DNA of 64,000 nucleotides from Paraburkholderia sp. BCC1884. Its GTDB lineage: Bacteria > Pseudomonadota > Gammaproteobacteria > Burkholderiales > Burkholderiaceae. A model generated the notes under the pieces. The model ran no database searches, was not told the DNA's origin, and saw only the letters and a list, made by a program, of their open reading frames with translations. The position numbers were made by a program, and so were the translations under genes. Positions 38,226 to 46,654 of this stretch are shown piece by piece. The first letter of the stretch is position 1. Each line of letters begins with the position of its first letter. The stretch spans positions 310,001 through 374,000 of the forward strand of contig NZ_CAAJGL010000101.1 in assembly GCF_900996225.1 (NCBI RefSeq), written 5' to 3'.

Positions 38226-39368
38226 ATGTCACACAGAAGGCTAAGGCTCGGCATGGTGGGCGGCGGGCAAGGCGCGTTTATCGGCGCAGTGCATCGGATC
38301 GCGGCGCGTCTCGACGATCGTTTCGACGTGGTTGCCGGTGCGTTATCGTCCGATCCGCAACGTGCGCAAGCGAGCGCCGCCGAGGCGGGCATCGAGCGAA
38401 GCTACGCGGACTGGCGCGAGATGGCGCGCGCCGAAGCTGCGCGCGACGACGGTATCGACGCGGTGGCCATCGTCACCCCGAATCATCTGCATGCGCCGGT
38501 GGCAACGGCGTTTCTCGAAGCGGGCATCCATATCGTGTGTGACAAGCCGCTCGCGATCTCGCTGGCAGAAGGCGTGGCGCTTGCCGAACTCGCGCGTGAG
38601 AAGAACAAACTCTTTGCACTGACGCACACGTATTCCGGTTATCCGATGGTGCGTCATGCACGCGAGTTGGTCGAAAGAGGCGAACTCGGCGAGCTTCGCG
38701 TGGTGCAGGTCGAATATGCGCAGGACTGGCTCGCCGAGCCGATCGAAACGAGCGGCACGAACAAACAGGCGGGCTGGCGCACGGACCCTGCATTAGCCGG
38801 CCCCGCAGGTTGTCTCGGCGACATCGGCACGCATGCCTATCACCTTGCGGCCTTCATCACGAAGATGACACCGGCGGCGCTTTCAGCGGAGGTGCATACC
38901 TTCGTGCCAGGGCGCCGTATCGACGACCACGTGCAGGCGATGCTGCGCTACGCCAACGGCGCACGCGGCATGCTGTGGGCAAGTCAGGTGGCGAGCGGCG
39001 CAGAGAATGCGTTGCGTCTGCGGGTGTATGGCACGAAAGCGAGCCTCGCCTTCGATCAGGAACAGCCGAATGAACTGTGGCTCACGCCGCTTGGAGGATG
39101 TGCCGAGCGGTTGACCCGAGGGCGCATAAAAAGCGCGATAGCCGCCCACGCGACGCGCGTACCACCGGGACATCCCGAAGGCTATCTGGAAGCGTTTGCG
39201 CAGTTATACAAAGACGCCGCGTTGCAGATCGAAGCCTTGGACGCGGGGTGTGCGCCGCCCGAAGAAAGCCTGCTGCTCACGACGGTGGATGACGGCGTGG
39301 CCGGCCTGCGCTTCATCGACGCCATGTTGGCGAGCAGCGCAGCGGACGGCCAGTGGCGGGAGATTTGA
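38226..39368 (+). CDS. Gfo/Idh/MocA-family oxidoreductase
   Basis: 380 residues from the ATG at 38226, preceded by AGGGAG. The Rossmann motif GMVGGGQGAFIG is at 8-19, AIVTPNHLH and the catalytic-lysine motif CDKPLA follow, and GDIGTHAYHLAAF in the C-terminal domain holds the conserved acid-base and His residues. Relatives oxidise inositols or sugars with NAD(P). It is the last gene of the LacI-controlled operon, 30 bp after the isomerase. Confidence 0.9.
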   Translation: MSHRRLRLGMVGGGQGAFIGAVHRIAARLDDRFDVVAGALSSDPQRAQASAAEAGIERSYADWREMARAEAARDDGIDAVAIVTPNHLHAPVATAFLEAGIHIVCDKPLAISLAEGVALAELAREKNKLFALTHTYSGYPMVRHARELVERGELGELRVVQVEYAQDWLAEPIETSGTNKQAGWRTDPALAGPAGCLGDIGTHAYHLAAFITKMTPAALSAEVHTFVPGRRIDDHVQAMLRYANGARGMLWASQVASGAENALRLRVYGTKASLAFDQEQPNELWLTPLGGCAERLTRGRIKSAIAAHATRVPPGHPEGYLEAFAQLYKDAALQIEALDAGCAPPEESLLLTTVDDGVAGLRFIDAMLASSAADGQWREI

Positions 39369-39384
39369 ACGGGTTCGAATCCGC

Positions 39385-39645
39385 TCAGCCGCCCTTACTC
39401 TTCTTGATCTGCTCTTCGAACGCGATATCGAGCTTGCTCGCTTTGCGCGGTTTCGGCGGACCGAACGCGTCCACAAACTTGACGAAATCGTCGAGCGTCA
39501 GCGGATCGGAGACTTTCTTGTCCGTGCCGCTCGATTTGTCGACCAGATAGAACAGGCCGCCAGATAGGCTGATCGCGGCGAACTGCGGATTGCCGCTGCG
39601 CGTTTTCAGCCGTTCGACAGCGTGGATGGCTCGGGTGGTGCGCAT
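39385..39645 (-). CDS. Small hypothetical protein
   Basis: 86 residues from the ATG at 39645 (MRTTRAIHAVERLKTRSGNP). A short beta-strand region FAAISLSGGLFYLVD is followed by a Lys-rich tail with TLDDFVKFVDAFGPPKPRKASK. No signal peptide, Cys or known motif. It lies between the sugar operon (convergent) and the RND pump (same strand, 52 bp after its stop). I do not recognise a function. Confidence 0.6.
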   Translation of the reverse strand: MRTTRAIHAVERLKTRSGNPQFAAISLSGGLFYLVDKSSGTDKKVSDPLTLDDFVKFVDAFGPPKPRKASKLDIAFEEQIKKSKGG

Positions 39646-39697
39646 GGTGGGGGCTGCTGGTCGGGGAAAGACTGCTACTTTAACAATTTTCGCCGCC

Positions 39698-42600
39698 TCA
39701 ACGCGTGGCGGCCTCGTCGGCTGCATGGGGCTTGCGCCGCAATTTCCGCCGCAACCAGTCCGCCCAATCCTCCAGCACGGTGTACACCACCGGCACCACC
39801 ACCAGCGTCAGGATCGACGACGTAATCACCCCGCCGATCACCGTCTGTCCCAACGGCCCGCGTTGCTCGCCGCCTTCGCCGAGTGCGGCGGCGAGCGGCA
39901 GCATGCCGAAGATCATCGCGAGGGTCGTCATCAGAATCGGTCGCAGACGCACGCGCGCCGCTTCGAGCAAAGCCTCGCGCCGCTCCATCACGCGACCCTT
40001 GCCGGAGGCGTCGAGCAACGTGCCGCGACGCGCCTGATTGGCGAAGTCCACCAGCAGAATCGCGTTCTTGGTCACGAGCCCCATCAGCATCACGAAGCCG
40101 ATGATCGAAAACATGTTCAGCGTGCTGCCGAACAGCAGCAGTGCGATCAGCACACCGATCAGCGTGAGCGGCAACGAGGCCATGATCGCGAGCGGTTGCG
40201 CGAAACTCGCGAACTGCGAGGCGAGAATCATGTAGATGAAAATCACCGCCAGCGCCAACGCTTCCACCGCGTACACAAACGACTCGTTCATGCTCTTGGT
40301 CGAGCCTTCGAACCGATAGTGATAGCCCGCCGGCAAATGCATGGCGTCGAGCGTTTTCGCGATGTCGGACGCGACCTCGCCGGGCGAGCGGCCGTTCACG
40401 TTCGCCGACAGCATCACCTCGCGTTGCAGATCGCGCCGGTTCAGCACGTCCGGGCCGGTCGTCTTGACGATGTCCGCGATCTGCCGCAGCGGCACCAACA
40501 CCGGCGCGCCGTTCGCGTCGGTGCGGTTGGTGGCGATCATCAGCTTCGCGAGGTCGTCGACGTCCTGACGCTGCGAGCGCGGCAGGCGCACGCTGACGTC
40601 GTAATCCTGATCGTCGGGGGCGCGCCAGGTGCTGATGGCGTCGCCGGACAGCAGTGGCCGCAGCGCCGTGCCGATGTCGGCGACCCCTACGCCGAGGTCG
40701 GAGGCCAGTTCCCGCTTCACGTTGATCGCGACGATCGGCTTATCGGCCTTGAGGCTCGAATCGAGATCGACGAGGCCCGGGATTTTCGCCATGCGCGCCT
40801 GCGCGGTGTCGGCGAGCCGGCGCAGTTCGTCGATGTTGTCGCCCTGCAGGCTCAACTGGATCGCCTTGGTGCTGCCGGCGCCGTCCGGCACGCCGATCTC
40901 GGTGACCGTCACGCCCGCCACCGAGGCCAGCCGCGCGCGGAACACCTGATTGAGTTCGAGCATGCCACGCGTGCGCTCGCGTCGATCTTTCAGCCGCACG
41001 GTGATGAGCGCCGTGTTCTTGCCCTGCGTGTTGCCCGAGTTGACCGTCGCATAACTGAAGCGCACTTCGGGGTAGGTGGCGAGAATCGCCTCCACCTGCC
41101 TGACCTTCCCGGAGGTGGCTTCGAGCGAGGTGCCGACCGGTGTATTCAAACCGATCTGCGTCTCGGAGAAGTCCGCGTTCGGCACGAACTCGGTGCCGAC
41201 GAACGGCACCAGGAACAGACTGCCGAAGAAGGTCGCCGCCGCCACCGCCAGCGTGATCGCGCGATGCCGCAGCGACCAGCCGAGCAGGCGCTGATAGAAG
41301 ACGGTGAGGGCATCGATCTGCTTGTCGAACAGACGCAGCGACCGCCCAATCAGGCGCCCGTATCGGTAGCCCTTGCGACCCGACTCGGCGTCGTGCAGAT
41401 CGGGGTCCGGCCAGATGGAAGACAGCATCGGGTCGAGCGTAAACGACACGAACATCGAGATCAGCACGGCGGCCGCCACCGTAATGCCGAATTGATGGAA
41501 GAAGCGCCCGATGATGCCGCCCATGAAGCCGACCGGCAGAAACACGGCGACGATCGAGAAGGTGGTCGCGAGCACGGCGAGCGCGATTTCCCTGGTGCCG
41601 TCGAGCGCGGCCGTGCGATGGTCGGCGCCGAGTTGCACGTGTCGCACGATGTTCTCGCGCACCACGATCGCGTCGTCGATCAGCAAGCCGACGCAGAGCG
41701 AGAGTGCCATCAGCGTGATCACGTTGATCGTGAAGCCGCAGGCGTACATCACCGCGAAAGTGCCGATCAGCGCGATCGGCAAGGTGAGGCCCGTGATGAC
41801 CGTGCTGCGCCACGAGCCGAGGAACAGAAACACGATCAACACGGTCAGCAGCGCGCCTTCGAGCAGCGTGCGCTTCACTTCGTTGACGCTGTCTTCGATC
41901 TCGATCGACGAATCGTCGGTGATATCGAGTTTCACGCCGGGCGGCAGTTGCGGCTGCAGACGCGCCACTTCGTCGCGCACGCCGTGCGCGACGTCCACGG
42001 TGTTTTCGCCTTGCGCCTTGATGATCGACAGGAACAGCGCGCGCTGGCCGTTGAGTAGCGCCGTGCTGTCGGGCTCCTGCTGGCCGTCGACGACGTCGGC
42101 GACCTGATCGAGCGTGACGGGCTGCGTCGCGGAGCTTGCCGTGGGAATCGCCGACTGCGCGCCGCGTCGCGCGACGATGATGCGTTTGAAGTCGTCCGGT
42201 TTCTCGAAGCGTCCCTTCACCTGCACGGTCTGTTCGACATTGCTCGACGTGAGCGGTCCTGCCGGAATCTCCTGGTTCTCGTTCTGCACCGCACGAATCA
42301 CCTGATCGACGCCGATGGAAAGCGCCTGCAGCTTCTCCGGATTCACATCGATCTGCACCTGGCGCTTCACGCCGCCCACCAGCGACACCGAGCCGACGCC
42401 GCGCACCGTTTCGAGCCGTTTGCGCACGATCTGGTCGGCCACCGTGGTGAGATCGCGCGTCGAGAGCGACGCGCCCGGTGCGTTCGACACCGCTACGGTG
42501 ACGATCGGCATATCCGCCGGGTCATAACGCAAGACGCGCGGGTCTTTCACGCCATCGCGCAGATCGGGGCGGATCAAGGCGATCTTGTCGCGCACGTCCT

Positions 42601-42916
42601 GAGCGGCTTGTACTGCATCGACGGAGAGATCGAATTGCACGATCACCACCGACTGCGCGTCGTACGAGCGCGACGTGATTTCGTCGATGCCGCTGATCGT
42701 ATTGACCGCTTCCTCGATCTTGCGCGTGACATCGGACTCGACCGATTCCGGCGACGCACCCGGATACGCGGTCTGCACGACCACGATCGGAAAAGTGATG
42801 TCGGGAAACTGATCGACCTTGAGGCGCTGATACGAAAACAGCCCGATGACGAGGAAGGCCATCATCATCATCGTGGCGAGCACCGGGTTGCCGATGCTGA
42901 TGCGGGTGAACCACAT
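39698..42916 (-). CDS. RND multidrug efflux transporter, inner-membrane subunit
   Basis: 1072 residues with the RND duplicated 12-helix layout and two large periplasmic loops. The N-terminus WFTRISIGNPVLATMMMMAF is typical. The proton-relay Asp pair is seen in LCVGLLIDDAIVVREN (helix 4). The C-terminal FSIIGFVMLMGLVTKNAILLVD is also conserved. It is of the HAE-1/MdtB-MexK type, so organic drugs or detergents are likelier substrates than metals. It partners the adaptor encoded 15 bp upstream. No outer-membrane channel gene is adjacent; the TolC-like gene at 29541 may serve. Confidence 0.93.
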   Translation of the reverse strand: MWFTRISIGNPVLATMMMMAFLVIGLFSYQRLKVDQFPDITFPIVVVQTAYPGASPESVESDVTRKIEEAVNTISGIDEITSRSYDAQSVVIVQFDLSVDAVQAAQDVRDKIALIRPDLRDGVKDPRVLRYDPADMPIVTVAVSNAPGASLSTRDLTTVADQIVRKRLETVRGVGSVSLVGGVKRQVQIDVNPEKLQALSIGVDQVIRAVQNENQEIPAGPLTSSNVEQTVQVKGRFEKPDDFKRIIVARRGAQSAIPTASSATQPVTLDQVADVVDGQQEPDSTALLNGQRALFLSIIKAQGENTVDVAHGVRDEVARLQPQLPPGVKLDITDDSSIEIEDSVNEVKRTLLEGALLTVLIVFLFLGSWRSTVITGLTLPIALIGTFAVMYACGFTINVITLMALSLCVGLLIDDAIVVRENIVRHVQLGADHRTAALDGTREIALAVLATTFSIVAVFLPVGFMGGIIGRFFHQFGITVAAAVLISMFVSFTLDPMLSSIWPDPDLHDAESGRKGYRYGRLIGRSLRLFDKQIDALTVFYQRLLGWSLRHRAITLAVAAATFFGSLFLVPFVGTEFVPNADFSETQIGLNTPVGTSLEATSGKVRQVEAILATYPEVRFSYATVNSGNTQGKNTALITVRLKDRRERTRGMLELNQVFRARLASVAGVTVTEIGVPDGAGSTKAIQLSLQGDNIDELRRLADTAQARMAKIPGLVDLDSSLKADKPIVAINVKRELASDLGVGVADIGTALRPLLSGDAISTWRAPDDQDYDVSVRLPRSQRQDVDDLAKLMIATNRTDANGAPVLVPLRQIADIVKTTGPDVLNRRDLQREVMLSANVNGRSPGEVASDIAKTLDAMHLPAGYHYRFEGSTKSMNESFVYAVEALALAVIFIYMILASQFASFAQPLAIMASLPLTLIGVLIALLLFGSTLNMFSIIGFVMLMGLVTKNAILLVDFANQARRGTLLDASGKGRVMERREALLEAARVRLRPILMTTLAMIFGMLPLAAALGEGGEQRGPLGQTVIGGVITSSILTLVVVPVVYTVLEDWADWLRRKLRRKPHAADEAATR

Positions 42917-42931
42917 GGGCGCGCGCTCCGC

Positions 42932-44104
42932 TCAGTGCTGGCCGGCGGCCGACGCGCCGGCGGCTGGTGCCGACGACGCAGGCTGCACCACATGCACCGT
43001 GCTGCCGATGCGTAACGAACCGAGATTGTTCTTCACGATCTGCTGGCCGAGGCTCAACGGGCCGGCGGTGATTTCCGTCCATGGGTTGCCGTCGGCGTCT
43101 CCGGTCGTACCCGTCTGCACCGGCTGCTCGGCCAGCTTGCCGTCGACGAGCGCATAGACGCTGTGGCGCGCGCCGTCGGTGCGCACGGCCGTAGCGGGCA
43201 CGGCCAGCACATTCTGGCGACTGCCGACCGAAATCGTCCCGCTGCCGAACATACCGACCCGCAGCGTGCCTGCCGGATTGGCGACCTGCACGTACACCAT
43301 GATCGAGCGCGAGCCTGCCTGCGCGGCGGGGTTGATGCGCGTGATCGCGCCTTGCACCGGCGCGTCGATGCCGTCGAAGGCGATGCTCACCGGCTGGCCG
43401 ATCCGCACGCGGCCGATCTCGCCGACCGGCACCGGCGCTTCCAGCTCGAGCGTGCGCAGATCGACCACGTCGAATAGCCTGGTATCGACGGCGACCTTCT
43501 CGCCGGGCTCGACCGAGCGCGTGGCGATCTGTCCGTCGAGCGGCGAACGCACGACCGTATCGGCCAGCGAAAGATTCGACGACGCCAGCGCTGCGCGCGC
43601 CGCATCGAGATTGGCGCGGGCGATTTCGTACTGGCTTTGCGCGGTGTCGAATGCGTTCCTGGAGATGAAGCCTTTTTCGACCAGCACGCGGTTGTTGTCG
43701 AGCGTCTGTCTGGCGATGTCGAGCTGGCCGGCCACCGCCGCCATCTGGCCACGAGTTTGCTCGGCGCGTGCCACGTAGTCGCGCGCGTCGATCTTCGCGA
43801 GAATCTGGCCGCTCTTGACCGGGTCGCCTTCGCGCACTTCGACTTCGAGCGCGGAGCCCGCTACTTTCGATTTGACCGCGGCTTGCGTGACGGCGCGTAG
43901 CGAGCCGGTGAGCGGCAGCGTTTCGGAGAGCGTGCGGCGGCTGACGGTGGTGAGATCGTCGGGGGCGAATTCGACGACGGAAGAGACGGTGTCGGTGACA
44001 GCGGCGGGCGCGCTGCGCTTTCTGATGGCCTGAGCAATCGCGATAGCAAGTATCACGATGACGACTACGGCAGCGACGATGATGCGTTTTCTGGTTGTTT
44101 GCAT
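42932..44104 (-). CDS. RND efflux periplasmic adaptor (membrane fusion protein)
   Basis: About 390 residues from the ATG at 44104 (a GTG at 44125 would add 7). One N-terminal membrane anchor (IIVAAVVVIVILAIAIAQAI) is followed by the lipoyl half-motif GSLRAVTQAAVKSKVAG, a coiled-coil hairpin (about 95-165, ARAEQTRGQMAAVAGQLD) and the returning lipoyl half with LADTVVRSPLDGQIATRSV. Beta-barrel and membrane-proximal domains complete it. It links the RND pump to an outer-membrane channel. First gene of the pump operon. Confidence 0.92.
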   Translation of the reverse strand: MQTTRKRIIVAAVVVIVILAIAIAQAIRKRSAPAAVTDTVSSVVEFAPDDLTTVSRRTLSETLPLTGSLRAVTQAAVKSKVAGSALEVEVREGDPVKSGQILAKIDARDYVARAEQTRGQMAAVAGQLDIARQTLDNNRVLVEKGFISRNAFDTAQSQYEIARANLDAARAALASSNLSLADTVVRSPLDGQIATRSVEPGEKVAVDTRLFDVVDLRTLELEAPVPVGEIGRVRIGQPVSIAFDGIDAPVQGAITRINPAAQAGSRSIMVYVQVANPAGTLRVGMFGSGTISVGSRQNVLAVPATAVRTDGARHSVYALVDGKLAEQPVQTGTTGDADGNPWTEITAGPLSLGQQIVKNNLGSLRIGSTVHVVQPASSAPAAGASAAGQH

Positions 44105-44253
44105 GCGCGGTCTGACGGACTTCACGGCACTGGCGGGTCACGTCGGCGGCCTGGCAAAAAGCGAGGCGCCGCGTGCTCGCACGGAATCGGCAAGTTAGCC
44201 TGAGCTTGCGTTCACTGCAAGCTGGCCGTCAGCATGGTACACGCAGCCTGGTA

Positions 44254-44277
44254 CGGGTGAGTGTGGAGGCTCACCCG
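44254..44277. repeat. Hairpin downstream of the orphan binding-protein gene
   Basis: A perfect 8-bp stem CGGGTGAG/CTCACCCG with an 8-nt loop starts 10 bp past the stop of the gene ending at 44287. No T run follows, so it is a possible 3'-end stabiliser or weak terminator. Confidence 0.4.
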
Positions 44278-44286
44278 CTCATGCGC

Positions 44287-45456
44287 TTACTGGCTCAGAT
44301 AAACGAACTTGCCGTTCTTGATGATGCCCATCACACTCGCACGCTGATCCAGACCCACGTGATCCTTCGGGCTCGTATTGACCACGCCGTTCGGCACGAC
44401 CAGTTCATGCGCGTGCTCCAGTTCGTCACGCAAGGCGGCGCGAAACGCGGGCGTGCCCGGTTGCGCTGTCTTCAACGCGCGCGCCACGGCGTCCTGCAAA
44501 CGCGGATAAACACCCGCTGCGTCGCCGGCGAATTGCGTCACGCTACCCGGGCCGTACTTCGCTTCATACTCGTTGGTGAACGCAAGCGCCGCCTTCTTCG
44601 CCGGATGATCGGCCGGCAGCGTGCGCGCCACCACGACCGGTTGGGTCGGGAACAGCGTGCCTTCCACGTCCTTGCCGCCGAGCTTGATGAATTCAGGCGT
44701 GGCGATGCCGTGCGTCTGATAGATCGGGCCTTTATAGCCGCGTTCGATCAACGTGCGTTGCGGCAGCACCGTCGGCGTACCCGCGCCGGCGATCAGGATC
44801 GCGTCCGGCCTGGCGGCCATCAGCTTCAGAATCTGACCGGTCACGCTGGCATCCGTGCGGTTGTAGCGCTCGGTGGCCACCAGTTGAATGTGGCGCAGTG
44901 CCGCGAACTTGCTGAACTCGTTGAGCCAGCTTTCGCCGTAGCCGTCCGCGAAACCGATGAAGCCGACCGTCTTCACGCCGTGGTTCGACATGTAGCGCGT
45001 CATCACGTCGGCCATCGCGCTATCCGTCTGCGCCATCTTGTAGGCCCAGATCTTCTTGCCTTCCTGCGGCTCGACCACGCTGGCCGAGCCGATCAGCGTA
45101 ATCATCGGCGTCTGGCTTTCGGCGACCGGATCGAGTGCGGCCATCGCCGCCGGCGTGATGTTCGGGCCGACGATCACATCGACGTGGTCTTCGTTGATCA
45201 GCTTGCGGATGTTGCGCACGGCGGCGCCCGGGTCGGAGGCGTCGTCGAGGAAAATGTAGTCGGCTTTCTGGCCCGCGATGGTGGCCGGCCACATCAGCAT
45301 CGCGTTCTTGCTGGTGATGCCGATCACGGCCGCCGGGCCGGTGCTCGACAGATCGATGCCGACCTTGATGTCGGCGCGTGCAGCGGTGGCGAGCAGGAGC
45401 GCGCCCAAACCAACAGCGGCGGCGGTGCCGCGAATTCTATTTTTATACGACGTCAT
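44287..45456 (-). CDS. Orphan ABC transporter substrate-binding protein (branched-chain amino acid type)
   Basis: 389 residues. The signal peptide (AAAVGLGALLLATAARA, cleavage near residue 28) precedes a LivJ-like bilobal fold: IKVGIDLSSTGPAAVIGI, VDVIVGPNITPAAMAAL and the GFADGYGESW segment between lobes. No permease or ATPase gene is nearby, so it may share another Liv-type transporter or act as a sensor. It lies next to cysB on the same strand (37-bp gap downstream of cysB), and could be co-transcribed with it. Ligand unknown. Confidence 0.87.
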   Translation of the reverse strand: MTSYKNRIRGTAAAVGLGALLLATAARADIKVGIDLSSTGPAAVIGITSKNAMLMWPATIAGQKADYIFLDDASDPGAAVRNIRKLINEDHVDVIVGPNITPAAMAALDPVAESQTPMITLIGSASVVEPQEGKKIWAYKMAQTDSAMADVMTRYMSNHGVKTVGFIGFADGYGESWLNEFSKFAALRHIQLVATERYNRTDASVTGQILKLMAARPDAILIAGAGTPTVLPQRTLIERGYKGPIYQTHGIATPEFIKLGGKDVEGTLFPTQPVVVARTLPADHPAKKAALAFTNEYEAKYGPGSVTQFAGDAAGVYPRLQDAVARALKTAQPGTPAFRAALRDELEHAHELVVPNGVVNTSPKDHVGLDQRASVMGIIKNGKFVYLSQ

Positions 45457-45493
45457 CGAAAGGTCTCCGTAGCGTGAAGCGTGCGTGCTGCAA

Positions 45494-46435
45494 TCAAAGT
45501 TCGTAGGTTTCGTGTTCGCCCTTGAGCGCCTGCTCGATCAGCTTGCGGTTCATGCTCGGCGACAGCAGCTCGACGAGCGTATACACATAGCTGCGCAGAT
45601 AGGCGCCGTGTTTCAGCGCGACGCGCGTCACGTTGCTGCCGAACAGATGGCCGACCGGCATGGCGCGCAAGTGACGGTCGCGCTCGGCATTGAACGCAAT
45701 ATCCGCCATGATGCCGACGCCCAGACCCAATTCCACGTAGGTCTTGATCACGTCGGCGTCGATCGCCTCCAGCACGATGTCCGGATGCAGCCCACGCAGG
45801 CGGAACGCCTCGTTGATCTTGGTGCGGCCGGCGAAGGCGTTGTCGTAGGTAATCAGCGGATACTGGGTCAGATCATCCAACGACAAAAGTTTGCGGTCGA
45901 GCAGCGGATGATCCGGCTGCATCACGGCGACGTGATGCCACTGGAAGCAGGGCAGCGAGATCAGTTCCTTATAGTTGGCGATTGCCTCGGTGGCGATGCA
46001 CAGATCGGCCTGGTCGTGGATCACCATCTCGGCCACCTGGGTCGGGCTGCCTTGCAGAATCGAAAGGTGAACCTTGGGAAAGCGTTTCTTGAACTCGGCG
46101 ATGGCGGCCGGCAGCGAGTAGCGCGCCTGGGTGTGGGTCGCGGCGATCACCAGATTGCCCTGATCCTGGGCCGCGTAATCTTTACCGACCCGCTTGAGAC
46201 TCTCGACTTCCTGCAGAATCTTCTCGACCGACTGCAAAATGATGCGTCCCGGCTCGGTCAGCGAGCGCACCCGCTTGCCATGGCGCGTGAAGATTTCCAC
46301 GCCCAGCTCGTCTTCCAGCTCGATGATCGCCTTGGAAACGCCCGGCTGGCTTGTGTACAGCGCCTTGGCCGCTTCCGTCAGGTTGAAATTCTGCCGCACA
46401 GCCTCGCGGACGAAGCGGAATTGGTGCAGGTTCAT
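45494..46435 (-). CDS. cysB: CysB-type LysR-family transcriptional regulator
   Basis: 313 residues. The winged helix-turn-helix opens MNLHQFRFVREAVRQNFNLTEAAKALYTSQPGVSKAI, which in this form (NLTEAAKALYTSQPGVSKAI) is typical of CysB/Cbl, and the effector domain has TTHTQARY-like ATHTQARYSLPAAI. CysB activates sulfate-assimilation genes when bound to O- or N-acetylserine. It diverges from cysI across 219 bp, fitting control of the cysI-cobA unit. A Cbl/SsuR-type paralogue is the main alternative. Confidence 0.88.
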   Translation of the reverse strand: MNLHQFRFVREAVRQNFNLTEAAKALYTSQPGVSKAIIELEDELGVEIFTRHGKRVRSLTEPGRIILQSVEKILQEVESLKRVGKDYAAQDQGNLVIAATHTQARYSLPAAIAEFKKRFPKVHLSILQGSPTQVAEMVIHDQADLCIATEAIANYKELISLPCFQWHHVAVMQPDHPLLDRKLLSLDDLTQYPLITYDNAFAGRTKINEAFRLRGLHPDIVLEAIDADVIKTYVELGLGVGIMADIAFNAERDRHLRAMPVGHLFGSNVTRVALKHGAYLRSYVYTLVELLSPSMNRKLIEQALKGEHETYEL

Positions 46436-46654
46436 ATATAACCTCTCCGCATATCAAAAGAATTTTTTAGTCGTTTGAAATATAAGGCGAGTTTATTACG
46501 ATCTGTCCATCTTTTTCAATATGGATATCTGTATTTGTCATAAGCAAATGAGAGATGGGTCTAAACCCTCGTTTGCGATTGCTGACTAAGAGCAGGTATT
46601 CAAGGCGCGGCGGAACGCGACCGCCGTGTGTTACGCAAAAATTGGGGTCCCCGA
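46436..46654. promoter_or_regulatory. AT-rich divergent cysB-cysI promoter region
   Basis: 219 bp, markedly more AT-rich than its surroundings, with TTGAAATATAAG at 46475-46486 and several A/T tracts. LysR-type regulators bind such regions; I cannot fix the exact -35/-10 boxes or CysB half-sites by eye. Confidence 0.5.

Noticed and set aside
39590..42058. 822-codon plus-strand open frame opposite the RND pump
   Set aside because: It is antisense to a clear RND gene, Arg/His/Asp-rich and without domains; long antisense frames are expected in high-GC DNA.
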